From positions 1-36,561 of the forward strand of contig DAORSV010000005.1 of assembly GCA_035443705.1 (NCBI GenBank): a stretch of DNA of 36,561 bases. The letters are read 5' to 3'. Below the pieces are notes generated by a model, which saw nothing but the letters and a program-made list of their open reading frames with translations, was not told the origin of the DNA and did no database searches. This document shows, piece after piece, positions 16,158 through 24,847 of the stretch. Each line of letters starts with the position of its first letter. Position 1 is the stretch's first letter. Made by a program: the position numbers and the translations under genes. Origin of the DNA: CADEGZ01 sp035443705. Its GTDB lineage: Bacteria > Pseudomonadota > Gammaproteobacteria > UBA6186 > Azoamicaceae.

Positions 16158-16186
16158 TTGTTGGGCAAGATTTTGTAATATATGAT
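16158..16186 (+). promoter_or_regulatory. Candidate promoter of the GT2 glycosyltransferase
   Basis: TTGTTG (16158-16163), a 17-base spacer and TATGAT (16181-16186) make a reasonable sigma-70 promoter. Its position overlaps an upstream in-frame ATG at 16182 and so argues that translation starts at the downstream ATG (16236). Confidence 0.4.
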
Positions 16187-16235
16187 AGCGTTCCATCGGA
16201 TTGTTTTAGTCAATATTTTAGATAAAGGTCAAAAT

Positions 16236-16979
16236 ATGCCGTTATTAAGCGTTATCATTATTACCAAAAACGAGGCACATAATATAGAAGATTGCCTAAA
16301 ATCGGTTGCGTGGGCGGACGAGATTGTTGTGTTCGATTCGGGTAGCACAGATAATACCGTTGATATTTGTAGGCGATATACGGATAAAGTATTTATTACC
16401 GATTGGCCGGGGTATGGGGCGCAAAAACAGCGTGCATTAGAAGCCGCCACTGGAGAATGGGTATTATCGATAGATGCGGATGAGCGCGTTATGCCACAGC
16501 TGAAGGCAGAAATATTGTCACAGATCCCCCATACGTCTTATGATGCTTTTGAAATTACTTTTAGTTCAGAATATTGTCAAAAAGTGATTCGATTTGGTGA
16601 TTGGTGGCATGATACCCAAGCTGTTTTATTTCGACGAAATCAAGCACGTTTTATTTCTTTATTAGCGCATGAAAGAATAGAAATACAAGGCAATATTGGA
16701 AACTTAAAAAGCAATATTCATCATCTTGCTTATCCTAATTTGGATTTGGTCTTAAAAAAAATGAATGATTATTCCAGTTTAAGCGCAAAGCAAAAACAGA
16801 CTGAAGGTGCAAAGGGTAGTGTTTTAAAAGCGGTTTTTCGTGGGCTTTGGACTTTTATGCGAGGCTATATATTTAGACTCGGGTTTTTAGATGGCAAAGA
16901 AGGTTTTTTATTAGCTATTTCGAATGCCGAGGGCACCTATTACAAGTACATAAAGTTGATGTATTTAAATAAAAGTTAA
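16236..16979 (+). CDS. GT2 glycosyltransferase, WaaE/KdtX type
   Basis: A GT-A fold family 2 transferase. 'LSVIIITKNEAHNIEDCLKS' opens the Rossmann-like domain, 'VFDSGSTDNT' binds the nucleotide, and 'LSIDADERV' carries the metal-binding DxD-type motif. The run 'WPGYGAQKQRALEAATGEWV' is characteristic of the WaaE/KdtX group, which adds glucose (beta-1,4) to the heptose or Kdo region of LPS core. I use ATG 16236, preceded by AAGG with seven bases of spacing, giving 247 residues, the family's usual size; an in-frame ATG at 16182 would add 18 residues. It converges with apaH, with three bases between the stops. The donor sugar and acceptor remain inferred. Confidence 0.88.
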   Translation: MPLLSVIIITKNEAHNIEDCLKSVAWADEIVVFDSGSTDNTVDICRRYTDKVFITDWPGYGAQKQRALEAATGEWVLSIDADERVMPQLKAEILSQIPHTSYDAFEITFSSEYCQKVIRFGDWWHDTQAVLFRRNQARFISLLAHERIEIQGNIGNLKSNIHHLAYPNLDLVLKKMNDYSSLSAKQKQTEGAKGSVLKAVFRGLWTFMRGYIFRLGFLDGKEGFLLAISNAEGTYYKYIKLMYLNKS

Positions 16980-16982
16980 GCT

Positions 16983-17804
16983 CTAGGCTGGAGGTTGGCA
17001 TGGCTCAGTAAATCTCTGACCATCTGATAGACGCATGGCAGTTAAGCAATTTCCCCACACGCAACCCGTATCTAGCGGAAAAACATTGGGTTCTCTACAT
17101 TTGCCTTCTAGCGAGGCCCAATGTCCAAATAGGATTTTTAAATCCTGACTTTTGCGTGTATTAATAGAAAACCATGGCAAATAACCCGCTGGGGCATTTT
17201 CGGCAGATTCTTTGACTTTCAGCTCTAATTCACCTGCAACATTACAAAATCGTAACCGTGTAAAGCAATTAACAATAAAGCGCAGTCGATCCATACCTGT
17301 TAATGTCGGATCCCAATGATTAGGCATGTTTCCAAACAAATTTTCAAAAAATGGCATGGGATTTTCGCTTTGCAGAATCATTTCGACCTCAAAGGCAAGT
17401 GATTTTGCAAGTGTGAGATCCCATTGAGGGGGGAGTCCCGCGTGAACCAATGTGTATCCTAAACTGGAATCCTGGTGAATGAAAGGCCGATGTCGTAACC
17501 AATCTATTAAAGCATCTCGGTCAGGTGCTGCTAAGATATCACCGAAAGTATATCGTTTGGGATCATAAGAAATCGCATTAAAAGCGACTGCGAGGAGCGT
17601 TAAATCATGATTTCCTAAAACGGTGATGGCATGAGAGCCTAAATTTTTAATAAAGCGCAGTGTTTCTAAAGATTGCGGTCCGCGATTAACCAGATCGCCG
17701 GTTAACCAGAGAGTATCTTGTTTTTCATCAAATTGAATTTTTTCAAGTAAGCGCATAAAAGGATCAAAACAGCCTTGTAGATCGCCGATAGCATAGGTGC
17801 TCAT
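16983..17804 (-). CDS. apaH: Bis(5'-nucleosyl)-tetraphosphatase, symmetrical
   Basis: ApaH cleaves diadenosine tetraphosphate to two ADP and also removes Np4 caps from RNA. It is a calcineurin-like metallophosphoesterase, with GDLQGC (7-12), 'GDLVNRGP' (36-43) and GNHD (64-67) supplying the two-metal site, and 'VHAGLPPQWDL' and 'DTGCVWGNCLTAMRL' as further family marks. The length of 273 is normal. Its ATG directly follows the rsmA stop (TAAATG), so the two are coupled. In many relatives apaG lies between them; it is absent here. Confidence 0.97.
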   Translation of the reverse strand: MSTYAIGDLQGCFDPFMRLLEKIQFDEKQDTLWLTGDLVNRGPQSLETLRFIKNLGSHAITVLGNHDLTLLAVAFNAISYDPKRYTFGDILAAPDRDALIDWLRHRPFIHQDSSLGYTLVHAGLPPQWDLTLAKSLAFEVEMILQSENPMPFFENLFGNMPNHWDPTLTGMDRLRFIVNCFTRLRFCNVAGELELKVKESAENAPAGYLPWFSINTRKSQDLKILFGHWASLEGKCREPNVFPLDTGCVWGNCLTAMRLSDGQRFTEPCQPPA

Positions 17805-18614
17805 TTAGGATTTTTCCTGAACAGCATTTAATCGTTGATCAATATAATTACTGATTTTGACAAAATCTGTCACGGATAAAACTTCTGGACGCAGGGTTGG
17901 CCTGAGATCGAGTGCTATAAAGTCTTTTAATGCCAGATAAGGTTTTAGTGCGTTTGACAATGTTTTTCGACGTAGATTAAAGGCATCGCGTGTAATATTT
18001 TGTAACAAGGTGATATTGGTAGCCTTTATCGGAAAAGGGCGAGGGATTAATCGAACAAAGGCAGAATTTACTTTCGGTGATGGGTAAAATGCACTCGGAT
18101 CAACTGAAAACAAATATTCGGGATCACAATGATATTGCGCCATAATGCTGAGTCGTCCATAGTCTTTGCTATTGGGTTCTGCGCAGAGTCTATCAACAAC
18201 TTCCTTTTGTAGCATAAAGTGCATATCTTGAATTTTTGATTCAAATTTTAGCAAGTGAAAAATTAAGGGTGTTGTAATATTATAGGGGAGATTACCGACT
18301 ACCCGCAGGTTTTTAGTTTCAAAAACATTAAAATCAAAATGCAAAACATCTTGTGTGTGAATCGTCAATTTTTGAGAATGACCTAAAGAAATGGCGAGTT
18401 GACTTGCCAGATCTCTATCGATTTCGATAACGTTGAGGTGATTCACTTGTGCCAATAAAAATTTGCTTAAAACACCTAAACCAGGTCCAATTTCAATAAG
18501 ATTATCGTTAGGTTGCGCGTTAACAGTACTGATAATTTGCTGAATAACGTGCGGATTTTGCAAAAAGTTTTGCCCAAAACGTTTGCGTGGTCGATGAGAA
18601 AAATCAGGTTTCAT
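17805..18614 (-). CDS. rsmA: 16S rRNA (adenine1518/1519-N6)-dimethyltransferase
   Basis: RsmA (KsgA) dimethylates two adjacent adenines in the helix-45 loop of 16S rRNA late in 30S assembly. Motifs seen: 'RKRFGQNFL' (10-18), the SAM-binding 'EIGPGLGVL' (41-49), the acidic 'NVIEIDRD' (61-68) and the catalytic 'NLPYNIT' (108-114), followed by 'MLQKEVVDRL'. The length of 269 is normal. The start overlaps the surA end by 11 bases. pdxA, which often separates surA and rsmA, is missing from this cluster. Confidence 0.97.
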   Translation of the reverse strand: MKPDFSHRPRKRFGQNFLQNPHVIQQIISTVNAQPNDNLIEIGPGLGVLSKFLLAQVNHLNVIEIDRDLASQLAISLGHSQKLTIHTQDVLHFDFNVFETKNLRVVGNLPYNITTPLIFHLLKFESKIQDMHFMLQKEVVDRLCAEPNSKDYGRLSIMAQYHCDPEYLFSVDPSAFYPSPKVNSAFVRLIPRPFPIKATNITLLQNITRDAFNLRRKTLSNALKPYLALKDFIALDLRPTLRPEVLSVTDFVKISNYIDQRLNAVQEKS

Positions 18615-19602
18615 TCAAGTAAATTTTGATTTCTGCCTCAGATCGTAAATGTCTTAACCAAGTCACTACGAGTTCATCAAATTTGCGTTGATAGAGTGTG
18701 TCCATTGCCTTATTTCGCGCTTGTGTCGAATTTTGTTGTTTTTGTGTGGGCGATCGTTTAGCTAAAAGTTTAATAATATGATATCCGCCGTCGTTGCGAA
18801 GAGGGCCATAGACTTCACCCACGCGTAATGTTGGCGCGATTTTTGCAAAGGCGCTGGGTATGGCGGCCGTAGTGCGCCAGCCTAAGTCTCCACCTTCAAG
18901 CGCTTGTTGCCCTGCGGATTTTGCAATGGCTATTTTTGCAAAATCTGCGCCATGCTTTAATTCTTTCGCAAGCGCATCGGCGCTCGCTTCCGTTTTTTGG
19001 ACTTCTGTTGACGAAGGTTCTTCAGGTAGGGCAATTAAAATGTGGCTTAAATGATATTCTGTACCGGACTGATCTTGTCCTGCGGGTGAAGCTAAGAAAT
19101 GATCAACTTCTGCTTTTGAGATTGTAATACTTTGTCCGATCTCTTTTTGTTGAATTTTTGAAAGCAAAAGCTCTGTTTTAATGGTTTCACGAAATTGTGT
19201 AAATGAAATGCCTTGTTCTTCTAAGAATTGTCGCATTTCTGCAATCGAAAGGTTATCTCGACTGGCGATCTCGGTCACCGCTTGGTTAAGCGCTTTTTCA
19301 TCGATTGTGATGCCTTCCCCTGCTGCAACTTGCAGTTGGCATTTTTCTAAGATCATTTTTTCTAATAATTGTTTATGTAGCACGGGCAGCGAAGGCAAGG
19401 GTGTTTCTGTCTGTCGCAGTCGAACCAATAGAAGCTCGGTTTGTCGATTTAATTCCGATTCCGTTATCGCCTCGTTGTTAACAGAAGCAATCATGCGATC
19501 GAGGACAGGCAGTTTTTTCTGGGGAGGCAGAGCCGCTAACGAAAAAGACAACAATCCGAGGCTGCAAGCTAAAAGAAGGGAGACACTGCGAGATCTAATC
19601 AT
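18604..19602 (-). CDS. surA: Periplasmic chaperone/peptidyl-prolyl isomerase SurA
   Basis: SurA escorts unfolded outer-membrane proteins, LptD among them, to the BAM complex. The 332-residue protein has a signal peptide (about 1-23), the SurA N-terminal chaperone domain ('LDRMIASVNNEAITESELNRQ' onwards, roughly 33-165), one parvulin domain (about 180-283, 'YHLSHILIALP' through 'GGDLGWRT' to 'GPLRNDGGYHIIKLL') and a C-terminal helix (about 293-325) that completes the chaperone core. E. coli SurA has two parvulin domains and about 428 residues, so one has been lost here. It lies downstream of lptD, its major client, as in E. coli. Confidence 0.95.
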   Translation of the reverse strand: MIRSRSVSLLLACSLGLLSFSLAALPPQKKLPVLDRMIASVNNEAITESELNRQTELLLVRLRQTETPLPSLPVLHKQLLEKMILEKCQLQVAAGEGITIDEKALNQAVTEIASRDNLSIAEMRQFLEEQGISFTQFRETIKTELLLSKIQQKEIGQSITISKAEVDHFLASPAGQDQSGTEYHLSHILIALPEEPSSTEVQKTEASADALAKELKHGADFAKIAIAKSAGQQALEGGDLGWRTTAAIPSAFAKIAPTLRVGEVYGPLRNDGGYHIIKLLAKRSPTQKQQNSTQARNKAMDTLYQRKFDELVVTWLRHLRSEAEIKIYLNET

Positions 19603-19694
19603 AATATAAAGTCCAGTAACTAACTTTTTCGTGGTAGAACATAACCTGAATAAGCAACGCTCTCAGTTAAAAAATAAGATGCCGCCATTCTACC

Positions 19695-22184
19695 CTAATA
19701 TTCGTTCTCACGCCACCAATACCCGGGAATGCGTTGTAGGGTAGAGTTGACCTTGCTATTGCCTACGCCACCTAAACCCTTAAAGACAAATTGAATAAAT
19801 ACCGCCTTTGCATATCGTCTCGGGTTGTTGGGACGTGTATTATCAAAAGGCTCTAGAAAACGGCTAACAACGAGGCGCACGGCAGTGCAGCAGCCTTGAT
19901 GTTCTATGCCCATAAGGGTTTCGTTTGAACGGCGGTTATGCAAATCGTAATGCCAGCGACCTAAAACCCGCCAATTTTGCGTTAAAGGCCAAGCAATAGA
20001 GGCGTCTGTTTGATCTAAACGTTGTGCTACCCCGGTTATCGGATTGAGATCAACAAGGTTTCGTCGCAGAAATTGATATCCGAGATTGACGACCGAACGC
20101 TCATTGGGTTGATATTGAATACCAGCCGCTTTTTTATCCATTTGTTTTTGATACGGATCCCATTCTGTATTGCCACTTAAAGACCAGTTATCTATGAGAT
20201 TAAGGCGAGCCAGGCCAATGAAGGAAGATTGTGCACGTGTGTGTCCATTCGGATATTCCTGGTTTAAACACATTGAATTTGTTTTTGGGTTACAAATGGT
20301 CACTTGACGATTTTTGAAATAAAAAATTTGGCCCGCTGTTAAACTTAAACGCTCACGACCGGTAACTTCAGAGAGAAATCGACTGGTGAGACCCAGTGTG
20401 ACTTGATTTGCGTCTCCCAAGCGGTCTAGACCCGTAAAACGATTTTCTCGATAGAGTTGGTTGTAATCAAAACCCGGATAACTGGTATCAAAAATGGGTA
20501 AAGCATTTTGATTTCGATAAGGAACGTATAAATAATAAGCTCGTGGTTCTAGTGTTTGTATGTAAGTCTCTTTTTGTAGACTAAATTCACGTTCAAAAAT
20601 TAATCCAGAATCAAAGTCGAATATTGGTAGTAATCGATTGCTGTTGGCCAGGGTTGTGCGATCGTTTGGATCTCGTGTAAGTGAATAGCCTAAAAAATCT
20701 GCTTGAATGCGTGGTTTTACAAACCACCCTGGAGCGCCTATGGGCAAAGAAAGGCCAGGGCGTAATTGAAAGCGATCGCCTACTGTAAAGGCATTATTTG
20801 TCATCGGATCTTTTTTATGATCAAAGTGAGAAAATTCGCCTTGGGTTGTCCATTCTAGACCACAGGGAAGATCTACATAGGAATTTTGCAAACTGATTTG
20901 GGGTAACTTTTTATAAACATCCGTGATGACAGGTCCACTAAAGGGATGTAGGGTTTGGTATTGTTGTAAGCGGGTTCGTATTGTCCAGTTTTCAGCTTGA
21001 AATAACAGATCCCCTTGTTGTAGTAATTGTGTTGTACTGGCAGATCCAAGGGTATTTCCAAAATCCATAAAATAGTTATCATCTCCTACCGTTTGATAAA
21101 GTAGGTCAGTTGTTAAATGTTCATTAAAACGCGTGATATGTTTTGCACGGAGAAATTCACGGTTATTATTCGTTTTCAGTGCCGTAATGCGCGGATCATT
21201 ATTCGGGAGACCGAAAGGATTTGCTAGGCTTTGCGTTTTAAATGTTCGATATTTGCGATCGTTAGGCAAAATGGCTGCATCGAGTTCGCCCTCACTATTC
21301 GCAAGAAGATAGCGAAATTGTCCTTTAAGTTCTAAACCCCGTTCGCTATAAAGCGTAGGCGTTAAGGTTGCATCGTAATTTGGGGCAATATTCCAATAAA
21401 AGGGGGCCCCAATTTCTACACCGGATCGGTTTGAAGTCCCATAGCTGGGAAAAAGAAAACCGGTTTGACGTCGATTATCAATAGGGAAATCCAGGTAAGG
21501 CAAATAAAAAATAGGCACATTATAAAAATAAAGACGTGTATGGTGTGCGCGACCACGCCCTGTTTTTTTATTGAGGTCAACATTTTCTGCCTGCAAAAAC
21601 CATGTTTTTTGAAAAGGAGCGCAGGTTGTATAGGTGGCTTTTTTTAAAACCATGTTCTTTTTATCGTATACGGTGACAGAGGTAGCAGTACCTCTGCTGT
21701 GTCGATCATATAAACGATACGTTGCATCTTGAATAACTTGCGTGTTTTTTTCAACAAACACTTCGGCGGAAGTACCATCAACTCGCATATTCGGTTCTGT
21801 TATTTTAACGTGTCCGTCTGCTTGTATAAAATCGATGGCCTGTGTTTTGCGTGGGTCGCGGTGAATAGTTGCATGATTTGCAAAGAGTTGACGGTTTCCC
21901 TCGGTTAAGTGCACATGCCCTGTCAATGTTGAATTCCCATCGGGTCTAAACTCAGCCTGATCAGAGGTAATCGTGATGGGCAGTGTTTTAAGATATTGAT
22001 CAGTTTGCCCTGGGAAGGGGAGCGGTTCTTGTAAGTAACATCCATGACATAGTATTTGTGATTGTTCACTGCATACCCAATCATCAAAGGGAGTCGTATT
22101 CCCGATGCCATTTGCGTAAACAAGACTTGGCAAACAGACTAGACTGATGACAAGGTTAATAAAACGGTTCAGTATATGCCTCAT
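19695..22184 (-). CDS. lptD: LPS-assembly outer-membrane protein LptD
   Basis: LptD forms, with lipoprotein LptE, the beta-barrel translocon that places LPS in the outer leaflet. The 829-residue protein has a signal peptide (1-24), the jellyroll OstA domain (about 65-190, beginning 'PITITSDQAEFRPDGNSTLTG'), and a large barrel starting near 'IFYLPYLDFPIDNRRQTGFLFPSYG'. The disulfide cysteines needed for function appear to be present: C38/C46/C49 at the N-terminus, C188, and the adjacent pair C765-C766 in 'HQGCCTAVRLVV'. The C-terminal segment 'RYAKAVFIQFVFKGLGGVG' is typical of the last strands. It leads the lptD-surA-rsmA-apaH run and is divergent from amgK. Confidence 0.97.
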   Translation of the reverse strand: MRHILNRFINLVISLVCLPSLVYANGIGNTTPFDDWVCSEQSQILCHGCYLQEPLPFPGQTDQYLKTLPITITSDQAEFRPDGNSTLTGHVHLTEGNRQLFANHATIHRDPRKTQAIDFIQADGHVKITEPNMRVDGTSAEVFVEKNTQVIQDATYRLYDRHSRGTATSVTVYDKKNMVLKKATYTTCAPFQKTWFLQAENVDLNKKTGRGRAHHTRLYFYNVPIFYLPYLDFPIDNRRQTGFLFPSYGTSNRSGVEIGAPFYWNIAPNYDATLTPTLYSERGLELKGQFRYLLANSEGELDAAILPNDRKYRTFKTQSLANPFGLPNNDPRITALKTNNNREFLRAKHITRFNEHLTTDLLYQTVGDDNYFMDFGNTLGSASTTQLLQQGDLLFQAENWTIRTRLQQYQTLHPFSGPVITDVYKKLPQISLQNSYVDLPCGLEWTTQGEFSHFDHKKDPMTNNAFTVGDRFQLRPGLSLPIGAPGWFVKPRIQADFLGYSLTRDPNDRTTLANSNRLLPIFDFDSGLIFEREFSLQKETYIQTLEPRAYYLYVPYRNQNALPIFDTSYPGFDYNQLYRENRFTGLDRLGDANQVTLGLTSRFLSEVTGRERLSLTAGQIFYFKNRQVTICNPKTNSMCLNQEYPNGHTRAQSSFIGLARLNLIDNWSLSGNTEWDPYQKQMDKKAAGIQYQPNERSVVNLGYQFLRRNLVDLNPITGVAQRLDQTDASIAWPLTQNWRVLGRWHYDLHNRRSNETLMGIEHQGCCTAVRLVVSRFLEPFDNTRPNNPRRYAKAVFIQFVFKGLGGVGNSKVNSTLQRIPGYWWRENEY

Positions 22185-22193
22185 AGGTTAATG

Positions 22194-22222
22194 TTGTAGG
22201 GGTGGATCACCGTGTCCGCCCT
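22194..22222. repeat. REP-like palindrome, copy 2
   Basis: TGTAGGGGTGGATCACCGTG-TCCGCCCT follows the same framework as the element at 601-626. GGGTGGAT can pair with GTCCGCCC using two G-U pairs. It lies between the divergent lptD and amgK starts, an unusual place for a terminator, supporting a mobile or dispersed repeat identity. Confidence 0.55.
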
Positions 22223-22301
22223 CGTTCGCTCAAAGAAATGTGTAAACCATCGCATATTTTCTAGGTAGACTGCAAATCTTTATTAAAGAGAGAGAGCTAA
22301 C

Positions 22302-23282
22302 ATGCAGAGAGAGCAGCTTTTAGATCAATGGCTAAAGTGTGTTTTAAAGACAGACCATTTCAAACGGGTGTCTTTAGCGGGTGATGCCAGTGCCAGACGC
22401 TATTTTCGTGTGGCTATTGAGGGCGAACACTACGTGGTTATGGATGCACCCCCTCCGGAAATCCCCCGGGTATTTGCGGATATTGCCGTTGCGCTAGAAC
22501 AACACGGTTTACAAGTGCCTAGGGTAATTCATGCAGATTTTGAACACGGGTTTTTATTGTTATCGGACTTGGGGGATAGGCTCTATTTAAGCGAACTGAA
22601 TGAAGTCTCAGCCGATCAATTATATCAAAATGCTTTTGAAGCTTTGCTTAAGATCCAACAGTGTCAAAAAAAATTACCGCTTTTTGATGAGGCTTTTTTG
22701 TACAGACAATTGGGAATTTTTGAAGAATGGTATCTCAAAGAACATAAAGGATTTACGCCTTCGGATTTGAAGAGCGCCCAAGCTATTTTAAATCCGATAT
22801 ATGAAATATTCTTTGAGGTATGTCGGAATCAACCACAGGTTTTTGTGCACCGAGATTATCACTCGCGCAATTTAATGATTTTGCCAGAGAACAGTCCGGG
22901 TATTTTAGATTTTCAAGATGCCATGACAGGTCCTATGACATACGATTTGGTTTCGCTATTACAGGATTGTTATATTGCTTGGCCGCGCGAACGTATTCAA
23001 AACTGGGTGCTTGATTTTTATGAAAAAGCGAAAACAGAAAAGCTGCTGACGGGACCAGAAACTTATTCTGAATTTTTGCGGTGGTTTGATCTAACGGGCT
23101 TACAACGGCATTTAAAGAATTTAGGCATTTTTGCGCGATTGCATTATCGCGATAATAAGTCAGGATATCTTAACGATATACCACAAGTATTAAAATATAT
23201 ATCAGAGACTTGTCATCGATATGCCGAGTTACAACCATTGTTGAATTTTTTTGAAACCCTTCGCGAAACAGCAGATGTTTAG
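22302..23282 (+). CDS. amgK: N-acetylmuramate/N-acetylglucosamine kinase AmgK
   Basis: An anomeric sugar kinase of the aminoglycoside-phosphotransferase fold that makes MurNAc-1-phosphate in the cell-wall recycling route, which bypasses de novo UDP-MurNAc synthesis. The 326-residue protein has 'LAGDASARRYFRV' (25-37, the glycine-rich nucleotide loop of this group), the catalytic 'HRDYHSRNLM' (183-192) with D185 and N190, and 'ILDFQDAMTGPMTYDL' (201-216) for magnesium. The stop abuts the murU start (TAGATG), and the pair order amgK-murU next to lptD is the same as in Pseudomonas. A GA-rich ribosome binding site (AAAGAGAGAGAG) precedes it. Confidence 0.94.
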   Translation: MQREQLLDQWLKCVLKTDHFKRVSLAGDASARRYFRVAIEGEHYVVMDAPPPEIPRVFADIAVALEQHGLQVPRVIHADFEHGFLLLSDLGDRLYLSELNEVSADQLYQNAFEALLKIQQCQKKLPLFDEAFLYRQLGIFEEWYLKEHKGFTPSDLKSAQAILNPIYEIFFEVCRNQPQVFVHRDYHSRNLMILPENSPGILDFQDAMTGPMTYDLVSLLQDCYIAWPRERIQNWVLDFYEKAKTEKLLTGPETYSEFLRWFDLTGLQRHLKNLGIFARLHYRDNKSGYLNDIPQVLKYISETCHRYAELQPLLNFFETLRETADV

Positions 23283-23934
23283 ATGCGTGCAATGATATTA
23301 GCCGCAGGCCGTGGCAAAAGAATGGGCACATTAACCGATCATACCCCCAAGCCCTTGTTGTCAATAAAAAGCAAGCCCTTAATTGTTTATCAAATAGAAG
23401 CGCTGAGGGATGCCGGTGTAGAAGCGTTTGTCATTAATCTGGGTTATTTGGGTCATAAAATAGAAGCGGCATTGGGTAATGGTGCGCGATTTGGTGTTCG
23501 GATCCAGTATTCGCTTGAAGATCCCGTTCTAGAAACGGGAGGCGGTGTTGTAAAGGCTTTGCCATTGTTAGGAAGAGATCCCTTTATTGTTGTGAGTAGC
23601 GATATTTATACCGATTTTCCTTACAAACAATTGCCCAAAGATCCCGAAGGCTTAGTGCATTTAGTGATGGTCGATAATCCACCACATCATCCGCGTGGTG
23701 ATTATGCATTGGTTGATGGCAAGATTTGTAAAACGGGCCAGCCGTTGTTCAATTTTGGGGGTATTGGTGTTTATAGACCCGAATTGTTTGTAGGATGTCC
23801 AGAGGGGATTTTCCCTCTTAATGTATTGTATGAAAAAGCGATTAAAGAACAACAAATTTCAGGCGAGTATTATCAAGGGCTTTGGCATAATATTGGTACA
23901 CCCACACAATTAGTGGATTTAAATCAAAGAGATT
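23283..23934 (+). CDS. murU: N-acetylmuramate alpha-1-phosphate uridylyltransferase MurU, cut by scaffold gap
   Basis: MurU converts MurNAc-1-phosphate and UTP to UDP-MurNAc, completing the AmgK pathway. The protein is a GT-A-like sugar nucleotidyltransferase: 'MILAAGRGKRMGTLTDHTPK' (4-23) is the nucleotide-binding signature, 'PKPLL' gives the sugar-phosphate lysine, 'ETGGGVVKALP' and 'VSSDIYTDFP' follow, and 'WHNIGTPTQL' is the typical C-terminal end. It reads cleanly for 217 codons up to the N run. The family has about 220-230 residues, so only a few codons are missing; bases just after the gap (24035-24047) could hold its stop, but the frame across the gap is not known. Confidence 0.93.
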
Positions 23935-24034
23935 NNNNNNNNNNNNNNNNNNNNNNNNNNNNNNNNNNNNNNNNNNNNNNNNNNNNNNNNNNNNNNNNNN
24001 NNNNNNNNNNNNNNNNNNNNNNNNNNNNNNNNNN
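23935..24034. other. Assembly gap of 100 N
   Basis: Exactly 100 N, the conventional placeholder for a scaffold join of unknown size. The real length and any genes within are unknown. It lies between murU and the toxin-antitoxin module. Confidence 0.98.
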
Positions 24035-24060
24035 ATTAAAGGCTTGAACAAGACTTATCC

Positions 24061-24110
24061 TTGACGATATCCTAAAAAAGCGCTAAGCTTGAAACTAGTC
24101 AGACTAGTTT
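24061..24110 (+). promoter_or_regulatory. Promoter and palindromic operator of the toxin-antitoxin operon
   Basis: TTGACG (24061-24066), 17 bases, then TAAGCT (24084-24089) form the promoter. Directly after it lies a near-perfect palindrome (24092-24110): AA-ACTAGT-CAG-ACTAGT-TT, that is, two copies of the self-complementary ACTAGT three bases apart, covering the expected transcription start. The antitoxin, or antitoxin-toxin complex, most likely binds here to repress its own operon, as is usual for Phd/YefM and VapB families. Confidence 0.65.
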
Positions 24111-24124
24111 GTTGGGGGGTTGGT

Positions 24125-24373
24125 ATGTTGAGTTGGCAGTTACAAGAAGCGAAAGCACATTTTAGTGAATTAATCCGAGCGTGTATATCCAGTGGGCCTC
24201 AGATGGTTTTGGTGCGTGGAAAAGAAGAAGCGGTTGTTATGTCTAAACAGGAGTACGAACGCTTAACGGGTAAAAAACTAAAGCTGGTAGATTTTATGAG
24301 TCGTTCTCCTTTAAAAGGATTAATGTTGGATTTGAAGCGAGATACCTCTGCTGATCGAGATATTGAATTATGA
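24125..24373 (+). CDS. Antitoxin, Phd/YefM family
   Basis: An 82-residue protein starting 'MLSWQLQEAKAHFSELIRAC', which matches the Phd/YefM N-terminal DNA-binding fold (W-x-L-Q-E-A-K-x-x-F-S-E-L), followed by 'GPQMVLVRGKEEAVVMSKQEYERL', the second strand and helix of the family. The C-terminal part ('LVDFMSRSPLKGLMLDLKRD') would wrap the toxin. A GGGGGG tract precedes the ATG; an upstream in-frame ATG (24089) would overlap the -10 and operator and is unlikely. The stop overlaps the toxin ATG (ATGA), as in most TA pairs. Confidence 0.9.
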   Translation: MLSWQLQEAKAHFSELIRACISSGPQMVLVRGKEEAVVMSKQEYERLTGKKLKLVDFMSRSPLKGLMLDLKRDTSADRDIEL

Positions 24374-24780
24374 GTTACTTGCTCGATACTAATATTCTTT
24401 CTGAAACGCTCCGTTTAAAACCCAATGCGCAAGTCATTCATTTTTTAAATAACATACCTTCAGAAGCACTGTTTATCAGTGTGCTTACACTAGGCGAAAT
24501 TCGAAAGGGTATAGAAAAACTGGAAACCAGTAAGCGGAAGAGCAATCTTATTATTTGGTTAGAAGAAGATTTGTCAAATTGGTTTGGCTCACAAGTGTTG
24601 CCTATTACCCGGGAAGTTGCAGATCGGTGGGGATATCTCAGTGCGCACGTATCACGCCTCTTACCTGCAATCGATGGTTTGTTAGCTGCAACTGCGTTAG
24701 CGCATAATTTAAAAATGGTCACAAGAAACACAAAAGATTTTGATATCCCCGGCCTTGAAATTGTTAATCCGTTTGATTGA
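24370..24780 (+). CDS. PIN-domain ribonuclease toxin, VapC-like
   Basis: A 136-residue PIN-domain protein. The acidic active-site residues are D6 ('YLLDTNILSE'), E43 ('LTLGEIRKGI'), D102 ('LPAIDGLLAATA') and D123/D125 ('VTRNTKDFD'), so it is probably an active magnesium-dependent RNase that cleaves tRNA or other RNA when free of antitoxin. All four sites are intact. With the Phd-type antitoxin it forms a compact module wedged between murU and djlA, genes that otherwise belong to the conserved lptD neighbourhood. This suggests it arrived by transfer. Confidence 0.92.
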   Translation: MSYLLDTNILSETLRLKPNAQVIHFLNNIPSEALFISVLTLGEIRKGIEKLETSKRKSNLIIWLEEDLSNWFGSQVLPITREVADRWGYLSAHVSRLLPAIDGLLAATALAHNLKMVTRNTKDFDIPGLEIVNPFD

Positions 24781-24847
24781 ATAACTACATTTATACGATA
24801 TAATACTCTTTTTGTATTTTTAAAACGCAATCTTAAAAAGTGAAATT

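Noticed and set aside
16182..16235. Upstream start for the GT2 glycosyltransferase
   Set aside because: No ribosome binding site, it overlaps the likely -10, and family proteins begin near the downstream ATG.
24035..24047. In-frame end of murU across the N run
   Set aside because: The 100 N are a placeholder, so any frame across them is meaningless.
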